A stretch of 64,000 bases of DNA from Odontocerum albicorne. Its lineage: Eukaryota; Arthropoda; Insecta; Trichoptera; Odontoceridae. The position numbers were made by a program, and so were the translations under genes. Below are positions 52,706-63,690 of the stretch, one piece after another. The stretch is taken from contig OX463838.1 of NCBI GenBank assembly GCA_949825065.1, positions 2,706,251 through 2,770,250 on the forward strand, written 5' to 3'. Within the stretch, counting starts at the first letter, position 1. Each line of letters begins with the position of its first letter. A model generated the notes under the pieces. That model made no database searches. It was not told the DNA's origin and saw only the letters and a program-made list of their open reading frames with translations.

Positions 52706-54252
52706 AGTACTGAATGTGATATATTGGGGGACGAAATTATAATGTACTGGATGTGATATATTGGGGGACGAAATTATAATGTACTGAATGGGATATATTG
52801 GGGGACGAAATTATAATGTACTGGATGTGATATATTGGGGGACGAAATTATAATGTACTGAATGGGATATATTGGGGGACGAAATTATAATGTACTGAAT
52901 GTGATATATTGGGGGACGAAATTATAATGTACTGAATGGGATATATTGGGGGACGAAATTATAATGTACTGGATGTGATATATTGGGGGACGAAATTATA
53001 ATGTACTGAATGTGATATATTGGGGGACGAAATTATAATGTACTGAATGGGATATATTGGGGGACGAAATTATAATGTACTGAATGGTATATATTGGGGG
53101 ACGAAATTATAATGTACTGAATGGGATAAATTGGGGGACTAATTATAATGTACTGAACGGGATATATTGGGGGACGAAATTATAATGTACTGAATGGGAT
53201 ATATTGGGGGACGAAATTATAATGTACTGAATGTGATATATTGGGGGACGAAATTATAATGTACTGAATGTGATATATTGGGGGACGAAATTATAATGTA
53301 CTGAATGTGATATATTGGGGGACGAAATTATAATGTACTGAATGTGATATATTGGGGGACGAAATTATAATGTACTGAATGTGATATATTGGGGGACGAA
53401 ATTATAATGTACTGGATGTGATATATTGGGGGACGAAATTATAATGTACTGAATGTGATATATTGGGGGACGAAATTATAATGTACTGAATGGGATATAT
53501 TGGGGGACAAAATTATAATGTACTGAATGTGATATATTGGGGGACGAAATTATAATGTACTGAATGGGATATATTGGGGGACGAAATTATAATGTACTGA
53601 ATGGGATATATTGGGGGACGAAATTATAATGTACTGAATGTGATATATTGGGGGACGAAATTATAATGTACTGAATGGGATATATTGGGGGACGAAATTA
53701 TAATGTACTGAATGGGATATATTGGGGGACGAAATTATAATGTACTGAATGGGATATATTGGGGGACGAAATTATAATGTACTGAATGTGATATATTGGG
53801 GGACGAAATTATAATGTACTGAATGTGATATATTGGGGGACGAAATTATAATGTACTGAATGTGATATATTGGGGGACGAAATTATAATGTACTGAATGT
53901 GATATATTGGGGGACGAAATTATAATGTACTGAATGTGATATATTGGGGGACGAAATTATAATGTACTGAATGTGATATATTGGGGGACGAAATTATAAT
54001 GTACTGAATGTGATATATTGGGGGGTGAAATTATAATGTACTGAATGTGATATATTAGGGGACGAAATTATAATGAACTGAATGTGATATATTGGGGGAC
54101 GAAATTATAATGTACTGAATGTGATATATTGGGGGACGAAATTATAATGTACTGAATGTGATATATTGGGGGGTGAAATTATAATGTACTGAATGTGATA
54201 TATTAGGGGACGAAATTATAATGAACTGAATGTGATATATTGGGGGACGAAA
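52706..54252. repeat. 37-bp satellite array, about 42 copies
   Basis: Unit ATTGGGGGACGAAATTATA then ATGTACTGAATGTGAT. Only a few variants (GTGAT/GGGAT, GGATG, GGGGTGAAA, ATGAACTG). A block with GGGGTGAAA, TTAGGGGACG and ATGAACTG occurs twice (54022-54078 and 54170-54225). The most homogeneous array in the window, flanked by degenerate AT-rich DNA. Confidence 0.95.
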
Positions 54253-54529
54253 TTGAGGAGAGGAAAACAAAGATGATTTTCTTTACATGTTTCAAATCAG
54301 TCAAAAGATTCCACTTCGAGGGGGTGCAATGGCTGTAGACTATGAAAACAAAAAGGGAGCAGCGATGATATTGTATATTGAATTACAATAAATATATTTA
54401 GGATTTCACTAATACCCGTTATGTTACTATTTTCAAAGCCTTACAGTCTTGTCAAGACTGCAGAGACTGGAATCTTTCTTATATTTATATCAAATTGTAT
54501 TTTTTGATTAATTTATTTAGATTTATGAC

Positions 54530-54830
54530 CAACGTTCCCTCTAAGGTGTGCGCGTGTGCGGCCGCACATCTGTTAAAAATTATGCGCACACATGTTTCCA
54601 TCTTCCGCACACATCTCAAAGAAAGGAATTTGTAACCATATTTTGTTTTGCGCAATTATATATTTTATTTGATATTTCATGATGGGTTCTCAGGTTCCTC
54701 TCTTTGAGATATGTGCGGAACATGGAAACACCATATAGAGTCCACGTACCGTAAGGAGCCTCTTTTTTTCTTGCACATATAAATAAGTTGATGGGCCGCA
54801 AACACAATAAAAAAATTAGGGGGAACGTTG
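54530..54830. mobile_element. hAT MITE with CAACGTTCC ends
   Basis: TTTATGAC at 54522-54529 and 54831-54838 is a perfect 8-bp duplication. Ends CAACGTTCCCTCTAA and TTAGGGGGAACGTTG. The inside is also palindromic (CATGTTTCCATCTTCCGCAC... against GTGCGGAACATGGAAAC). 301 bp. Confidence 0.9.
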
Positions 54831-54839
54831 TTTATGACC

Positions 54840-55440
54840 ACGTGTATCCAGAGCACTGAAGTCAACTGACACGTGGAAAATATAAACCGAAATATTTTTT
54901 ATATCTTTTCACAAAAAAAAATAGTGTATAGTAGTTTCTTTTACAAAAAAATATCACATAAAAATACATTTAAATAAAAACTAAATTACGTGTATTTTCG
55001 GCACTGGTTACAAGAAGGTCACGGGTAGGTTTCGTTTGTGTGTGAAAGGAAAGGATATTTACGGTTTTATGGTACCCTATAGGTACTCAACAACTTGTAT
55101 TTGGAACCTTTTATTATACGCACGTAATAAATAACTAACTAAGTATTATTTAATTATTATTAAGTAACTTAGAAATAGATACATGTAAAGACAATAAATA
55201 GATACAACCAAGAATACCGGCAAGAATTAATTACAATATATGAAAATATTTATAAGCCTATATACTTGTTAAAAAATACACTGACACGTCAACTTCAAAT
55301 GGCTTGTAAACAAAGAATTAATTGACAGATCGAAATGAAATTTTGAGTACGTTCTTATGAAAGATGAAATATTAAAATAGCGTAGAAGTTTTGGTTTTTC
55401 TACTACTCCATAGATGTCGCTTTCAAAACTTTTTGACTAA
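54840..55440. other. Unassigned stretch
   Basis: No gene or repeat recognised. Confidence 0.4.
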
Positions 55441-55454
55441 CCTATTATGCTTAT

Positions 55455-55860
55455 TTTCTGCCTTCTTCTTCTTCTTCCTGGTGTCATGTCAGGTCCCTCC
55501 AACGTTGACTATCACCTGAGAGTAGGCATCTTTGTCCCCGGCAGCCCGAAAAAGATCCCCAACGCTCCCTATACCAGCCCAAACACGTATATTGCCGAGC
55601 CAGGAGATTTGCATCATGCCAACACCTCTTCGACCATATATTTTGCCTTGGATGATCAGGTGCAGTAATTTGTAATTTGCTCCTCTAAGTACATGACCCA
55701 AATAGGACACCTTTCGGATTTTAATATTAGTCAGCAACTCTCTATCAACTTTGGCTCTTTAAAGTAGCCTTGTGCTGCTGACCATATCCGTCCAGGGTAT
55801 CCGTAGCATTCTCCGGTGTATCCACATTTCGAATGCTTCCAGTCGGTTCATACTACTAAC
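55455..55860 (-). pseudogene. LINE-D C-terminus, copy 3
   Basis: Minus strand reads LTNIKIRKVSYLGHVLRGAN, YKLLHLIIQGKIYGRRGVGM, MQISWLGNIRVWAGIGSVGD and LFRAAGDKDAYSQVIVNVGG. Tail GAAGAAGAAGAAG at 55462-55476. Upstream, MNRLEAFEMW-type coding reaches 55860. Confidence 0.75.
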
Positions 55861-55929
55861 TTTGAGGGTCCATGATTCCAGTCCATGCAATAACACTGAC
55901 CAAACGTCATTTCCAAGTCTTTGCATACG

Positions 55930-56430
55930 AATTATCTTCTTCTTCTTCTCAGTGTCATGTCAGATCCCCCCAATGTTGAATATCACTTGAGAGTAGATAG
56001 CTATGTCCCCGGCAGCCCGAAAAAGATCTCCAACGCCCCTTATGCCAGTCCAATCACGTATATTGCGGAGCCAGGAGATTTGCCTCCTACCAACATGTCT
56101 TCGGCCTTCTATTTTGCCTTGGATGACCAGGTGCAGTAATTTGTACGTTTCTCCTCTAAGTACATGATCCAAATAGAACACCTTTCGAATTTTAATATTA
56201 GTCAGCCTCTATCGACTTTGGCTCTTTGAAGAAGCCTTGTGTTGCTGACCATATCCATCCAGGGTATCCGTAGCATTCTCCGGTGTATCCACATTTCGAA
56301 TGCTTCCAGTCGGTTCATACTACCAACTTTGTGGGTCCATGATTCCACTCCATGCAATAACACTGACCAAATGTAGCATTTGACTAACCGTTGTCAAGTT
56401 TCAAGTTTAGATTATCATCGCAAAATGCTA
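55930..56430 (-). pseudogene. LINE-D C-terminus, copy 4
   Basis: Minus strand: HVLRGETYKLLHLVIQGKIE, GRRHVGRRQISWLRNIRDW, TGIRGVGDLFRAAGD; upstream to 56430 the thumb NRLEAFEMW region and SLNLKL. Adjacent, same-orientation copies 3 and 4 look like a local tandem arrangement. Confidence 0.75.
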
Positions 56431-56885
56431 ATATTTTCTGCCTTAGAACATATATTTATTATCTAATCAGGCAGACAGTGTAACCCGATCCAATTCAGTC
56501 ATAAAGACATGATCAAAATCGGTAAGAAACTATTTTTCAACATGAAACAGATTCACTACACGATCGAAAATCTTAATACAAGATCAAAGAACTCAATACA
56601 TACATTATGAGAATTAAGTAAATAAGCATACATAAGCATAAAAATGATAATTTGTGAGACAAGCGTGTGGTAATAGTAAAACAGTTCCGAGACATACGTG
56701 TAGCATCAGGGTCGGCGTTTTCACGTCTACAATGTGCGCGATGCAAGTGGGAGGCCAATTCTAGAGGCATCCAAATGTCCAAATGATTTTAGATAACTAT
56801 TGTATATCCAAATGTTCAATTACAAATGTAATTATTTATTTTTGCATAATAAAGTTTTTCTTCAGAAGAATAACAAAGCAACAGT
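56430..56885. other. Unassigned stretch
   Basis: Nothing recognisable; a small frame at 56573-56782 (minus) has no motif. Confidence 0.4.
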
Positions 56886-56889
56886 TTAA

Positions 56890-57429
56890 CCTTTCCCTTC
56901 CTGTGCTAAAAAAATCCGCCCGTTCCGGTGATGTGTATTCAATACACATCAATACATATGTAAAAATGAGCGATTTAAAATCGGAAAAATAAGAATATTC
57001 ATAGCCAATCGCTTAAATTAATGAAATTTGAAGTCAAAAGTGATAATAATTGAAATTTAATTGCTGAAAACATGAAAAAAAACATCGGACGACGTTCACA
57101 AAACGAGCAAAGCGACCACCTCGAACGAAAGCCCGCTGGCTACTAAGCTAGATAAGCGATCGAACTGAGATTATACCGAAGCAGAGTGAGAGTGAGACGT
57201 GAATAGCGTCGCTTTCTCACCCAAAACGGTTTTTTAGAATGAATATACCTACGTCACACATTGGCACACGTTTGATTGTATTGGTGAATTTATTCCCGAT
57301 TTTCACAAAATATATTTGATGTGACCGATAAGTGCTAATTATTATGAATATATTTTTTTTCATTCAATGCGTAAATGTATTACGGAGGAGTACCTAAAAT
57401 CTGAACCTAGTACAATATTTATGTTATTA
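56890..57429 (+). mobile_element. TTAA-flanked piggyBac-type MITE, copy 4, cut by mariner-B
   Basis: TTAA at 56886-56889, left end CTTTCCCTTCCTGTGC. The body matches copy 2 to GAGGAGTACCTAAAATCTG (57385-57403), then mariner-B begins at 57430. The MITE right end is not found beyond the mariner, so a deletion accompanied or followed the insertion. Confidence 0.75.
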
Positions 57430-58257
57430 TTAGGTGTTAACATAAGTTGTGTCCGTTTTTTTCCAAATTTAAAAATGAGCATCAAAAGTAAAACAAAATG
57501 GTTAAGGTTATACGTTATTCGAAAGAAAATTTTCTGCTCTACAAGATACTGTGTTTGATTTTACGTTACATATATTATTTTATTTGATTACAAGCCTTCA
57601 AAATAGAATATCAAGTAGACGAAAGTGAGCATTTTCGACACCTCCTTCTGTTCGCGTTCAATCGAGGAAATAAAACTGCCAAAGCTGCTCGCGATATTTG
57701 CGAAGTGTACGGTGAAGATGCTTTGAATGAAAGGACAGTTCGTTTATGGTTTTTGCGTTTTAATGACGGTTTTTGCGTGTCATCGAGCTACGCATGGCCA
57801 CAAGCAAAGGTTCATTACTGGTGATGAAAAATGGTACCATTATGTTAATATGAAGAAACGGAAAGAATGGGTGAGTTATGGTCAACAAGCAACGCCCAGA
57901 GCGAAACAAGGTTTGCATCCCTGCAAGACGATGATTTGCATCTGGTGGGATTGGCAAAGCATCATCCACTACGAGATACTTGAACGCAATCAGATAGTCA
58001 ACGCGGAGCTATACATTCTGCAAATGCAGCGGCTCAATACTGCAATTCAACAAAAAAGGCCGGATCGGCAATATGGCATTTTTCTGAAACACGATAACGC
58101 CCGCCATCATATCGCCAACATTACGAAAAATGCCATTCAAACGCTTGGTTGGGAAGTCCTGCCGCACCCTCCATATTCTCCAGATCTCGCGCCGTCGGAT
58201 TTTCACCTTTTCCTGTCGCTTTCGAACAATTTTACACACCGGCGTCAAACTCCCTAG
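57430..58257 (+). mobile_element. Mariner-B, 3'-truncated
   Basis: Starts TTAGGTGTTAACATAAG after TA. Carries the transposase N-terminus (with ATA in place of the start codon ATG) and a catalytic part joined by an internal deletion. No right terminal repeat found. Confidence 0.75.
57775..58257 (+). pseudogene. Mariner-B transposase catalytic domain
   Basis: The frame reads HKQRFITGDEKWYHYVNMKK (first Asp), RKEWVSYGQQATPRAKQGLH, MICIWWDWQSIIHYEILERN, GIFLKHDNARHHIANITKNA (second Asp), LPHPPYSPDLAPSDFHLFLS (third Asp, 34 residues after the second). All three catalytic Asp are kept. The region between the DNA-binding part (ending WFLRFNDG at ~57770) and FITGDEKW is deleted, and the C-terminus is lost after NNFTHRRQTP-stop. 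Confidence 0.8.
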
Positions 58258-58605
58258 CTGAGGCTCTATAAATACATCACGGGATTGCGGCGAAACGACT
58301 ATTCCATGCGCATTATATCAGAGCAGAATGCATTAGCAGCTATTTCGAGATGACAACGTGTCATACAACTGAAGGAACTGTCGTTTATCAATACACAGAG
58401 CACGTTATTACTTGTTACACTTTACGACAGTTTGTGCAGACTGCAAATATCTGCTGAATTCATCGTTTTCGATGTACGACACTAGAATATACACGAGTAT
58501 TGTTTTAAAAATCAAATTTCCATTTTTATTATTTGACTATCAGAGATCGTTCTTTTATGCTAGAATATTTATTTATTAGTTAAACGACCTTCTCATTTGC
58601 CAGGT
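58258..58605. other. Unassigned stretch after mariner
   Basis: Some coding-like composition (GCGGCGAAACGAC...), but no motif I can name. Confidence 0.35.
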
Positions 58606-58666
58606 CGGTATGACGCTCGACTTGGATACCCTTCAACATATCGGAATTGGCGATGTGGACATAAAG
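58606..58666 (+). other. Possible orphan exon fragment
   Basis: TCTCATTTGCCAG precedes GTCGGTATGACGCTCGACTT, resembling a splice acceptor. The following frame reads VGMTLDLDTLQHIGIGDVDI with balanced codons, then is cut by element T. I do not recognise the protein; it may be chance. Confidence 0.25.
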
Positions 58667-59206
58667 AAAGGGTCTTTCAAATTGAGCGGTTTTTTCAATT
58701 CATTTTTTTTTATTTATGAATAAAACACACAATTTGCTTTAATTTAAAAAAACTTTTTATTAGTTATTGAAGTATAATGTATGCCATTTAAACACAAAAG
58801 CCAATATCCGCCAAATGTCCACCTCTTGCAGCTCCACATATCTACTCTTTTGTCAAAATTTTAGATAACATTTTGGCATAATTGCGTTTCTAACTCATCA
58901 ATAACGCGAATAATTTCGTCCTTCAGCTCAGAAATTGATCGGGGGTCATTCTCATAGACCTGGCTTTTCACGTAACCTCAGAGAAAATAGTCCAACGGTG
59001 TCAGATCACATGATCTTGGTGGCCAATTAACATCACCGTTTCCGGAGATTACAATACGTAAAATAATTCAACAATTTGAACACGTTTTTGTATTGTATAC
59101 GATTCCATTTTTATAAATTTCATATATTACAATTATCAAATGTCACAAAACCCAGGCAAGTTTGCGACGCCGTCTGTGTTTTATCCAAGAATTTAAAAAA
59201 CCGCTC
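58667..59206 (-). mobile_element. Tc1-like element T, copy 3
   Basis: Ends GGGTCTTTCAAATTGAGCGG and, inverted, AAACCGCTCAA. Minus-strand coding (58800-59040) reads ISGNGDVNWPPRSCDLTPLD, YFL and ELKDEIIRVIDELET-like residues. Internal region matches 25440-25700. Confidence 0.7.
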
Positions 59207-59244
59207 AATATCTCAACTTGTTCATATTCTGTATATAAACACTC

Positions 59245-59346
59245 GTAAGACTTGCATTAACCAGGGAAATAAAAAAAATCTGATTGTTTTTATTTCCCCG
59301 GTTAATCCAGTTAAAGCGATCCGGATAATAGAGAGTTTACTGTAAA
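59245..59346 (-). mobile_element. Pogo/Tigger-like terminal fragment
   Basis: On the minus strand CAGTAAACTCTCTATTATCC followed by GGATCGCTTTAACTGG resembles pogo-family ends. AACCGGGGAAATAAAAAC and its complement form a small hairpin. Only one end is present. Confidence 0.4.
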
Positions 59347-59550
59347 TAATTACTTAAGGGTAAAAATATTATATTATTAGCCTGAACTTTATTTGTAAGA
59401 GATTTTATTAGTTTTGTGATGAAAACCTCTTTTTTTGACACGTTTTTAGGATGTTCATTAAATTTGTCGTGGATATTTTTTTGTATCTATTTTACACGGA
59501 TTTCTTTTGCTACACAAAGAGGGTCTGCTTCTCGAGTTAGCCTATTATAG

Positions 59551-59767
59551 TTCGGAAATTCTAGGATGAGTCCTGTGACAGCTCACAAATTTGTCCCAAT
59601 ACAACCTTGTAACGATGTTCAGTAATTTTAATTATTTTATCAACTTTAATATAAGCCTCAATTCTAATAAATTACAAGTTATTTAGGTAAATACGAGTAC
59701 ATTACATGAAGTTGTATTGGGGCAAATTTGTGAGCTGTCACAGGACTCATCCTAGAAATTCCGAACT
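59551..59767. mobile_element. Short MITE-X-related element with ~60-bp inverted repeats
   Basis: TATAGTTCGGAAATTCTAGG...GTCCTGTGACAGCTCAC mirrors the right arm ending CCTAGAAATTCCGAACTATA over about 60 bp. Copies 8790-8800 and 38715-38730 show the empty site in LINE-C. Internally similar to MITE-X (AATACAACCTTGTAACGATG). Confidence 0.75.
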
Positions 59768-60292
59768 ATAGTTAGGAATAATATCAGCCAGGATTCTTCT
59801 CATACTGCTAGGCGGTACCGAGAATATATCAACAGTGTCATTCAGTTGGTTCAATATCTCTATACCACGCGTGACTGAGTGTTTATCCATGATATTCGTC
59901 CTGTAAGTTGGTATGTAGAACAGAGAGAGGGTGATTCCTTGCACGGCTGTATTTATTGGATACATATAAACTTAGTGCTTCTAGAATCGCGGGACAGTTA
60001 AAGAAAGCTTGAAAAACTTTAAGTAGGAATATCGCAATGGATTCTTGCCTTCTTGTTTCGAGGCTTCTATAGTTATACACCGCGAGAAGTTCGATATGGT
60101 GAGAATACTTTGGGTAATCCCCTTTTGTTCTGTATCATATATATGAGGAGCCAAAACTACATATGCATATTCTAATTTGGTTCTAATTAGATAGTTATAT
60201 AAGTTTCGAAGGATATCGGTACTGTTAAATTCTCTTGATATTCTCATTATAAAACCGAGTAGTTTGTAACAGTCCGATATCAAATGCGAGAA
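59768..60292 (-). pseudogene. LINE-C reverse transcriptase C-terminus
   Basis: Minus strand: SDCYKLLGFIMRISREFNST, DILRNLYNYLIRTKLEYAYV, VLAPHIYDTEQKGITQSIL, then in other frames LLKVFQAFFNCPAILEALSL and RGIEILNQLNDTVDIFSVPP. Frameshifts near 60075 and 59950. Confidence 0.7.
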
Positions 60293-61192
60293 ATGGTTAT
60301 ACTTCAGAAAATGTATGATGGGACCTGCAACGTTTTAAACGTCATGTCTCAAAGGGATGGGATTAAATCGTTTTTTTACAAATCGAATAGGTTTTTTATA
60401 AATCGAAAAATAGTTTTTCTCTAAACTGACGTTTTAATTCCTAATTTTCATTATACTGACTTTCTAATGTATTGTATGATTTGTATATATCTTTAAATAG
60501 GCCAAGATCCACTATGAATTAATACTAATTACGAACATTTAATTTAAGGTATAAAAAAATCGAAAATCCAATTATCGTATACCCCATCCCTAGCCAATGC
60601 GGACTAACGTAGTGACTTTTGACAAACGTCACCAAATATTATTTGATTTTAACAAACTGCCACATTTTTGCTAATTTATAACAAGATGTATTAATTTGTC
60701 ATCAATACATCTTGTTACATCAACAGCAAGATGGAGGAGAGGCGATTGAGATGGTATGGGCACGTTGGACGCAGAGCACCCGATCACATTGTGAACCAGG
60801 CAATCTCCATGGATGGATCTTCCTCGAATAACAACCAGAGGAAGACCAAAAAAAACATGGGTGGTGCAAAAAGATAACCTGATGCACAGGCACGGCCTGG
60901 AGGACGTAGTCCAGGACAGAAGAGCATACAACCTGAAGACAAGGAGAGCTGACCCCAACAGTCTTCGCAAACAATGAGTTGGGATGGAGCCAGGGAGAAG
61001 AAGAAGATGTATTAATTTGTCATTATTGTTAGTTTTATGTAATGTATTTACCTAAATAACTTGCTATTTATAAGAATCGAGGGTTGTATTAAAGTTGATA
61101 AAATAATTAAAATTACTGAACATCGTTACAAGGTTGTATTGGGGCAAATTTGTGAACTGTCACAAGGAACCGTGCTACAATTTCTGAAGTAT
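60293..61192 (-). mobile_element. MITE-X, interrupted by LINE-N
   Basis: Left TATACTTCAGAAAATGTATG and right CTACAATTTCTGAAGTATA are the MITE-X ends. The inner GGGATGGG unit spans 60352-60592. LINE-N splits it at 60703-61003; without that insert the length would be ~580 bp. Confidence 0.8.
60703..61003 (+). pseudogene. LINE-N 3' end insertion with 20-bp target duplication
   Basis: AAGATGTATTAATTTGTCAT is present at 60683-60702 and 61004-61023. The insert reads KMEERRLRWYGHVGRRAPD, then GRPKKTWVV-type residues in another frame, and ends GGGAGAAGAAG. The motif RLRWYGHV and AAG tail place it near LINE-E/LINE-D. Its first ~16 bp (AATACATCTTGTTACA) are the reverse complement of the target just upstream. 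Confidence 0.8.
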
Positions 61193-61595
61193 AACAAACG
61201 TGAGTCCGACATCAAAGGTTACGCCCAAATCTTGGAATTCAGAAACTTTGTTTAATGCCTGTATAGTATTGTACTGATAGTGGATTGGTGAAAATGATCG
61301 ACTATAAGATACACAGACATATTTATTTATATTGAACAGGAGATGATTTTGCTCACTCCAGGAGACTAGGGAGTCTAGGTCCTGTTGTAACTGTGCACAG
61401 TCGGGAGGTGTCGAGTGAGTTATGGAATTTTGAATATGGTATATTAACATGAGGGGACCTAAATTAGATCCTTGTGGTATACCAGATCTTGCGATAAATT
61501 CCACAGAAGACTTGTTCCGGATTGTTACGTATTGAGATCTTTCTTTTAGGTATGATGCAAATAATCCAATCAGATTATCGCTGAAGCCGAAATGA
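61175..61595 (-). pseudogene. LINE-C reverse transcriptase central fragment
   Basis: Minus strand reads FGFSDNLIGLFASYLKERSQ, YVTIRNKSSVEFIARSGIPQ, GSNLGPLMLIYHIQNSI, then DLDSLVSWSEQNHLLFNINK and VSEFQDLGVTFDVGLTF. This is the IPQGSNLGPL box and the region after the catalytic motif. The FADD box itself is deleted between HIQN and LQQDLDS. Continues at 60292 across MITE-X. Confidence 0.75.
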
Positions 61596-61599
61596 AACT

Positions 61600-61795
61600 A
61601 AAGCTGAAATTATGGAAAGTTATGAATCTATAAATGAAGGTCAGGAAAAACGATGTTTTTTCACAAATGTTTAAACAGCTGTTATGGACGTTCGTTTTAA
61701 ACCGTATACCAAAAGACATGAAACCATTTTACATTAAATTTATTTTCGATTTCATATAGTAACATTGAATGTCGCCAGGAGTATACCCCATATAT
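61600..61795. other. Unassigned
   Basis: Probably the decayed upstream part of LINE-C; no motif visible. Confidence 0.3.
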
Positions 61796-61940
61796 TTTTG
61801 TTAGTCTTGTACTCATTGATATGACATATTAGCTCATCTAATAATCCATGATATGACACATTGGTTCGTCTTATAGTACATGATATGACACATTAGCTCA
61901 TCTAATAGTCCATGACATGACACATTGGTTTATCTTATTT
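61796..61940. repeat. ~32-bp repeat, four to five copies
   Basis: ATGATATGACACATTAGC and TCATCTAATAGTCC alternate with the variant TTGGTTCGTCTTATAG. Confidence 0.85.
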
Positions 61941-62160
61941 ATTTATTTATTTATTTAATTAACGACACAACAGTGTCTTTATATACAAATGAACATGTGA
62001 CAGGTTATACAAGTACTTAAAATTATTGACAAATAATACAAAACTTTATCTTAAACTAACATGAAGATACAAAAAGCAGTAGAATAAATTACAGTCATCG
62101 TTTTAAAATTATTTAACAATCTTTGAGAATTTTGTGTAAATTTTATGGATATATATTGAG
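61936..62160 (-). repeat. Possible LINE 3' end with (AAATA)n tail
   Basis: Read on the minus strand the block ends GTGTCGTTAATTAAATAAATAAATAAATAA, a tail like that of LINE-B, preceded by unrecognised UTR. Confidence 0.4.
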
Positions 62161-62176
62161 ATACTAGCTGTACCCG

Positions 62177-62194
62177 GCCACGCGTTGCTGTGGC
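62177..62194 (-). terminator. Helitron 3' terminal hairpin
   Basis: Stem GCCAC with GTGGC around AGCAACGC, then CTAG at 62164-62167. In rolling-circle transposons this hairpin signals the end of strand transfer. Confidence 0.7.
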
Positions 62195-62464
62195 TCAGTC
62201 TGGTTAAATGGAAAATAAAGAAAAGAGAAAGCACACGTTTCTAATATGTTTAATTTCACAATGCTTGTGGGTATACAATATTTTTTATGTCTTTCAGCCA
62301 CTCTCAGTCTGTCGCGTTTATTGCCGTGCTCGCAAATGATCGCATCACTCCAAGAGGTCAATTCACGATATGATTTGAATTCAAATGAAAGATCGATTGC
62401 ACTGAAAAAGAAGAAAGAAAGTTATAACACAAACATATAAAATTGCGAAACATTAAAAAAGGAA

Positions 62465-62605
62465 CTGAATAATATTGTTAAGTTCGTAAACGTCTTTGTT
62501 CTTGGCGGCAACAATAGCTCGTTCACTCAGCCAATCGTGATTCTTATAATTGATTTGAATATTGGTAAATACTTTTTCAACCAATTCTTCTTTTGATGTC
62601 ACAAT
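62465..62605 (-). pseudogene. Helitron helicase C-terminal fragment
   Basis: Minus strand: TSKEELVEKVFTNIQINYKN then HDWLSERAIVAAKNKDVYEL, NNIIQF. This block lies late in the Pif1-like helicase of Helitron proteins. It directly follows the pre-helicase region, so most of the helicase is deleted. Confidence 0.75.
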
Positions 62606-63690
62606 CACTGATACAGCAGTATTTTCGCAAACGCGTCATTTTGACATAACGTGAAGAAAGCATTTAACGTTGTAGCCGGTGGATTCAGGGCTATTTGTTG
62701 CACATTTGCAGCTCTGAAATAAACGCGTTGTCCATTTTCTAGATGTACTGCTAAGTGAACAACAGCTGGACTTCGTTCATGTATGGGAAATGAAAGATTT
62801 CGCCATACAGCTTCATTGCTGCTTATGTATCTTCCAGCCTGATACTGTGCGATTTCATCGATATGTATGACCGCATTCCCATCCCGCATTCTGGTTGCAC
62901 GCCAAAAACTACCATGTAGCTGCCTTTATTCACGTATTGTACTTACAAATGTATTTGATCGATTTAACGGGGTTACAGTATTCCACGTTTATGTGCGCTT
63001 TGTATGTTTTTGATAGCAAAAGCGAATATGCAATAACCCAATGGTTGTCTACTTTGATGTCACCATTTCACATTTGTATGGTTGCTAATTTCCCGCCATC
63101 TTCTGTTGATCTTCTTCTTTATAAAGGAAATCCATCGTTTTCTGTAACCGTGTTGGATACTAATGCTCGAGGATATCGCTTAGATCATTTTCCGTCTATC
63201 ATGCATGGTGAATTTGGATTCAGTGTACCGCAAGGTCCATGTATCATATATTTCGTCACAACTTCATGCAAATCCTTATCGACGTCGGCATCGGGTATTT
63301 CAGCGCACATTACATTGTCGATTTCGTTTCAAGTGATTTTGTCATAGAGCCAGATTAGTACTATATGTGCATGTGGCCATCCTCTCTTTTGCTATTCCAC
63401 TGAGTATATCCAGCAGCGCACAGACCGAAACACTTCATGTTTTACCATGAGCTGTTGTATATCGTCCCAAGCTGAATTGCATGTGAATGTAGTGAATAGG
63501 TCTGGACACCCGTAGTGACGAACATACGCAATTGCATATTGAGCATACTCATGCATATGACGTGGACTGCCTGTATATGAAGATGGCCAAATCGTTAGTC
63601 TTCAAACGTTAGTTGTATTACCGTCATTTACAACTGTATCTCGCAAATGAACGTATTCTTCAGAGCGAAGCTTGGTCTGATTCAAACGAA
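62605..63690 (-). pseudogene. Helitron Rep domain
   Basis: In order on the minus strand: GSPRHMHEYAQYAIAYVRHY, CPDLFTTFTCNSAWDDIQQL, QKRGWPHAHIVLIWLYDKIT (the HUH motif, His-Ala-His), ADVDKDLHEVVTKYMIHGPC, NVEYCNPVKSIKYICKYNT (the Tyr pair YICKY of rolling-circle nicking enzymes, near 62940), then DEIAQYQAGRYISSNEAVW, FPIHERSPAVVHLAVHLENG and QRVYFRAAN. Intact Helitron proteins have the same order, with a helicase following. Stops (for example after YSVE) and frameshifts are numerous. HUH and both Tyr are preserved. Confidence 0.85.

Larger units (their letters stand above)
59475..61595 (-). mobile_element. LINE-C, minus-strand copy with nested insertions
   Basis: LINE-C coding runs right to left from 61595 to about 59768 and its 3' UTR to ~59475. 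It is interrupted by MITE-X (60293-61192, itself hosting LINE-N) and by a short MITE at 59551-59767. Read through these, the order is RT box, palm, then YKLLGFI C-terminus. Confidence 0.75.

Noticed and set aside
60671..60974. Minus-strand frames over LINE-N
   Set aside because: Antisense shadows of the LINE-N coding, which is on the plus strand.
62895..63347. 150-codon plus-strand frame
   Set aside because: Shadow of the Helitron Rep coding on the opposite strand.
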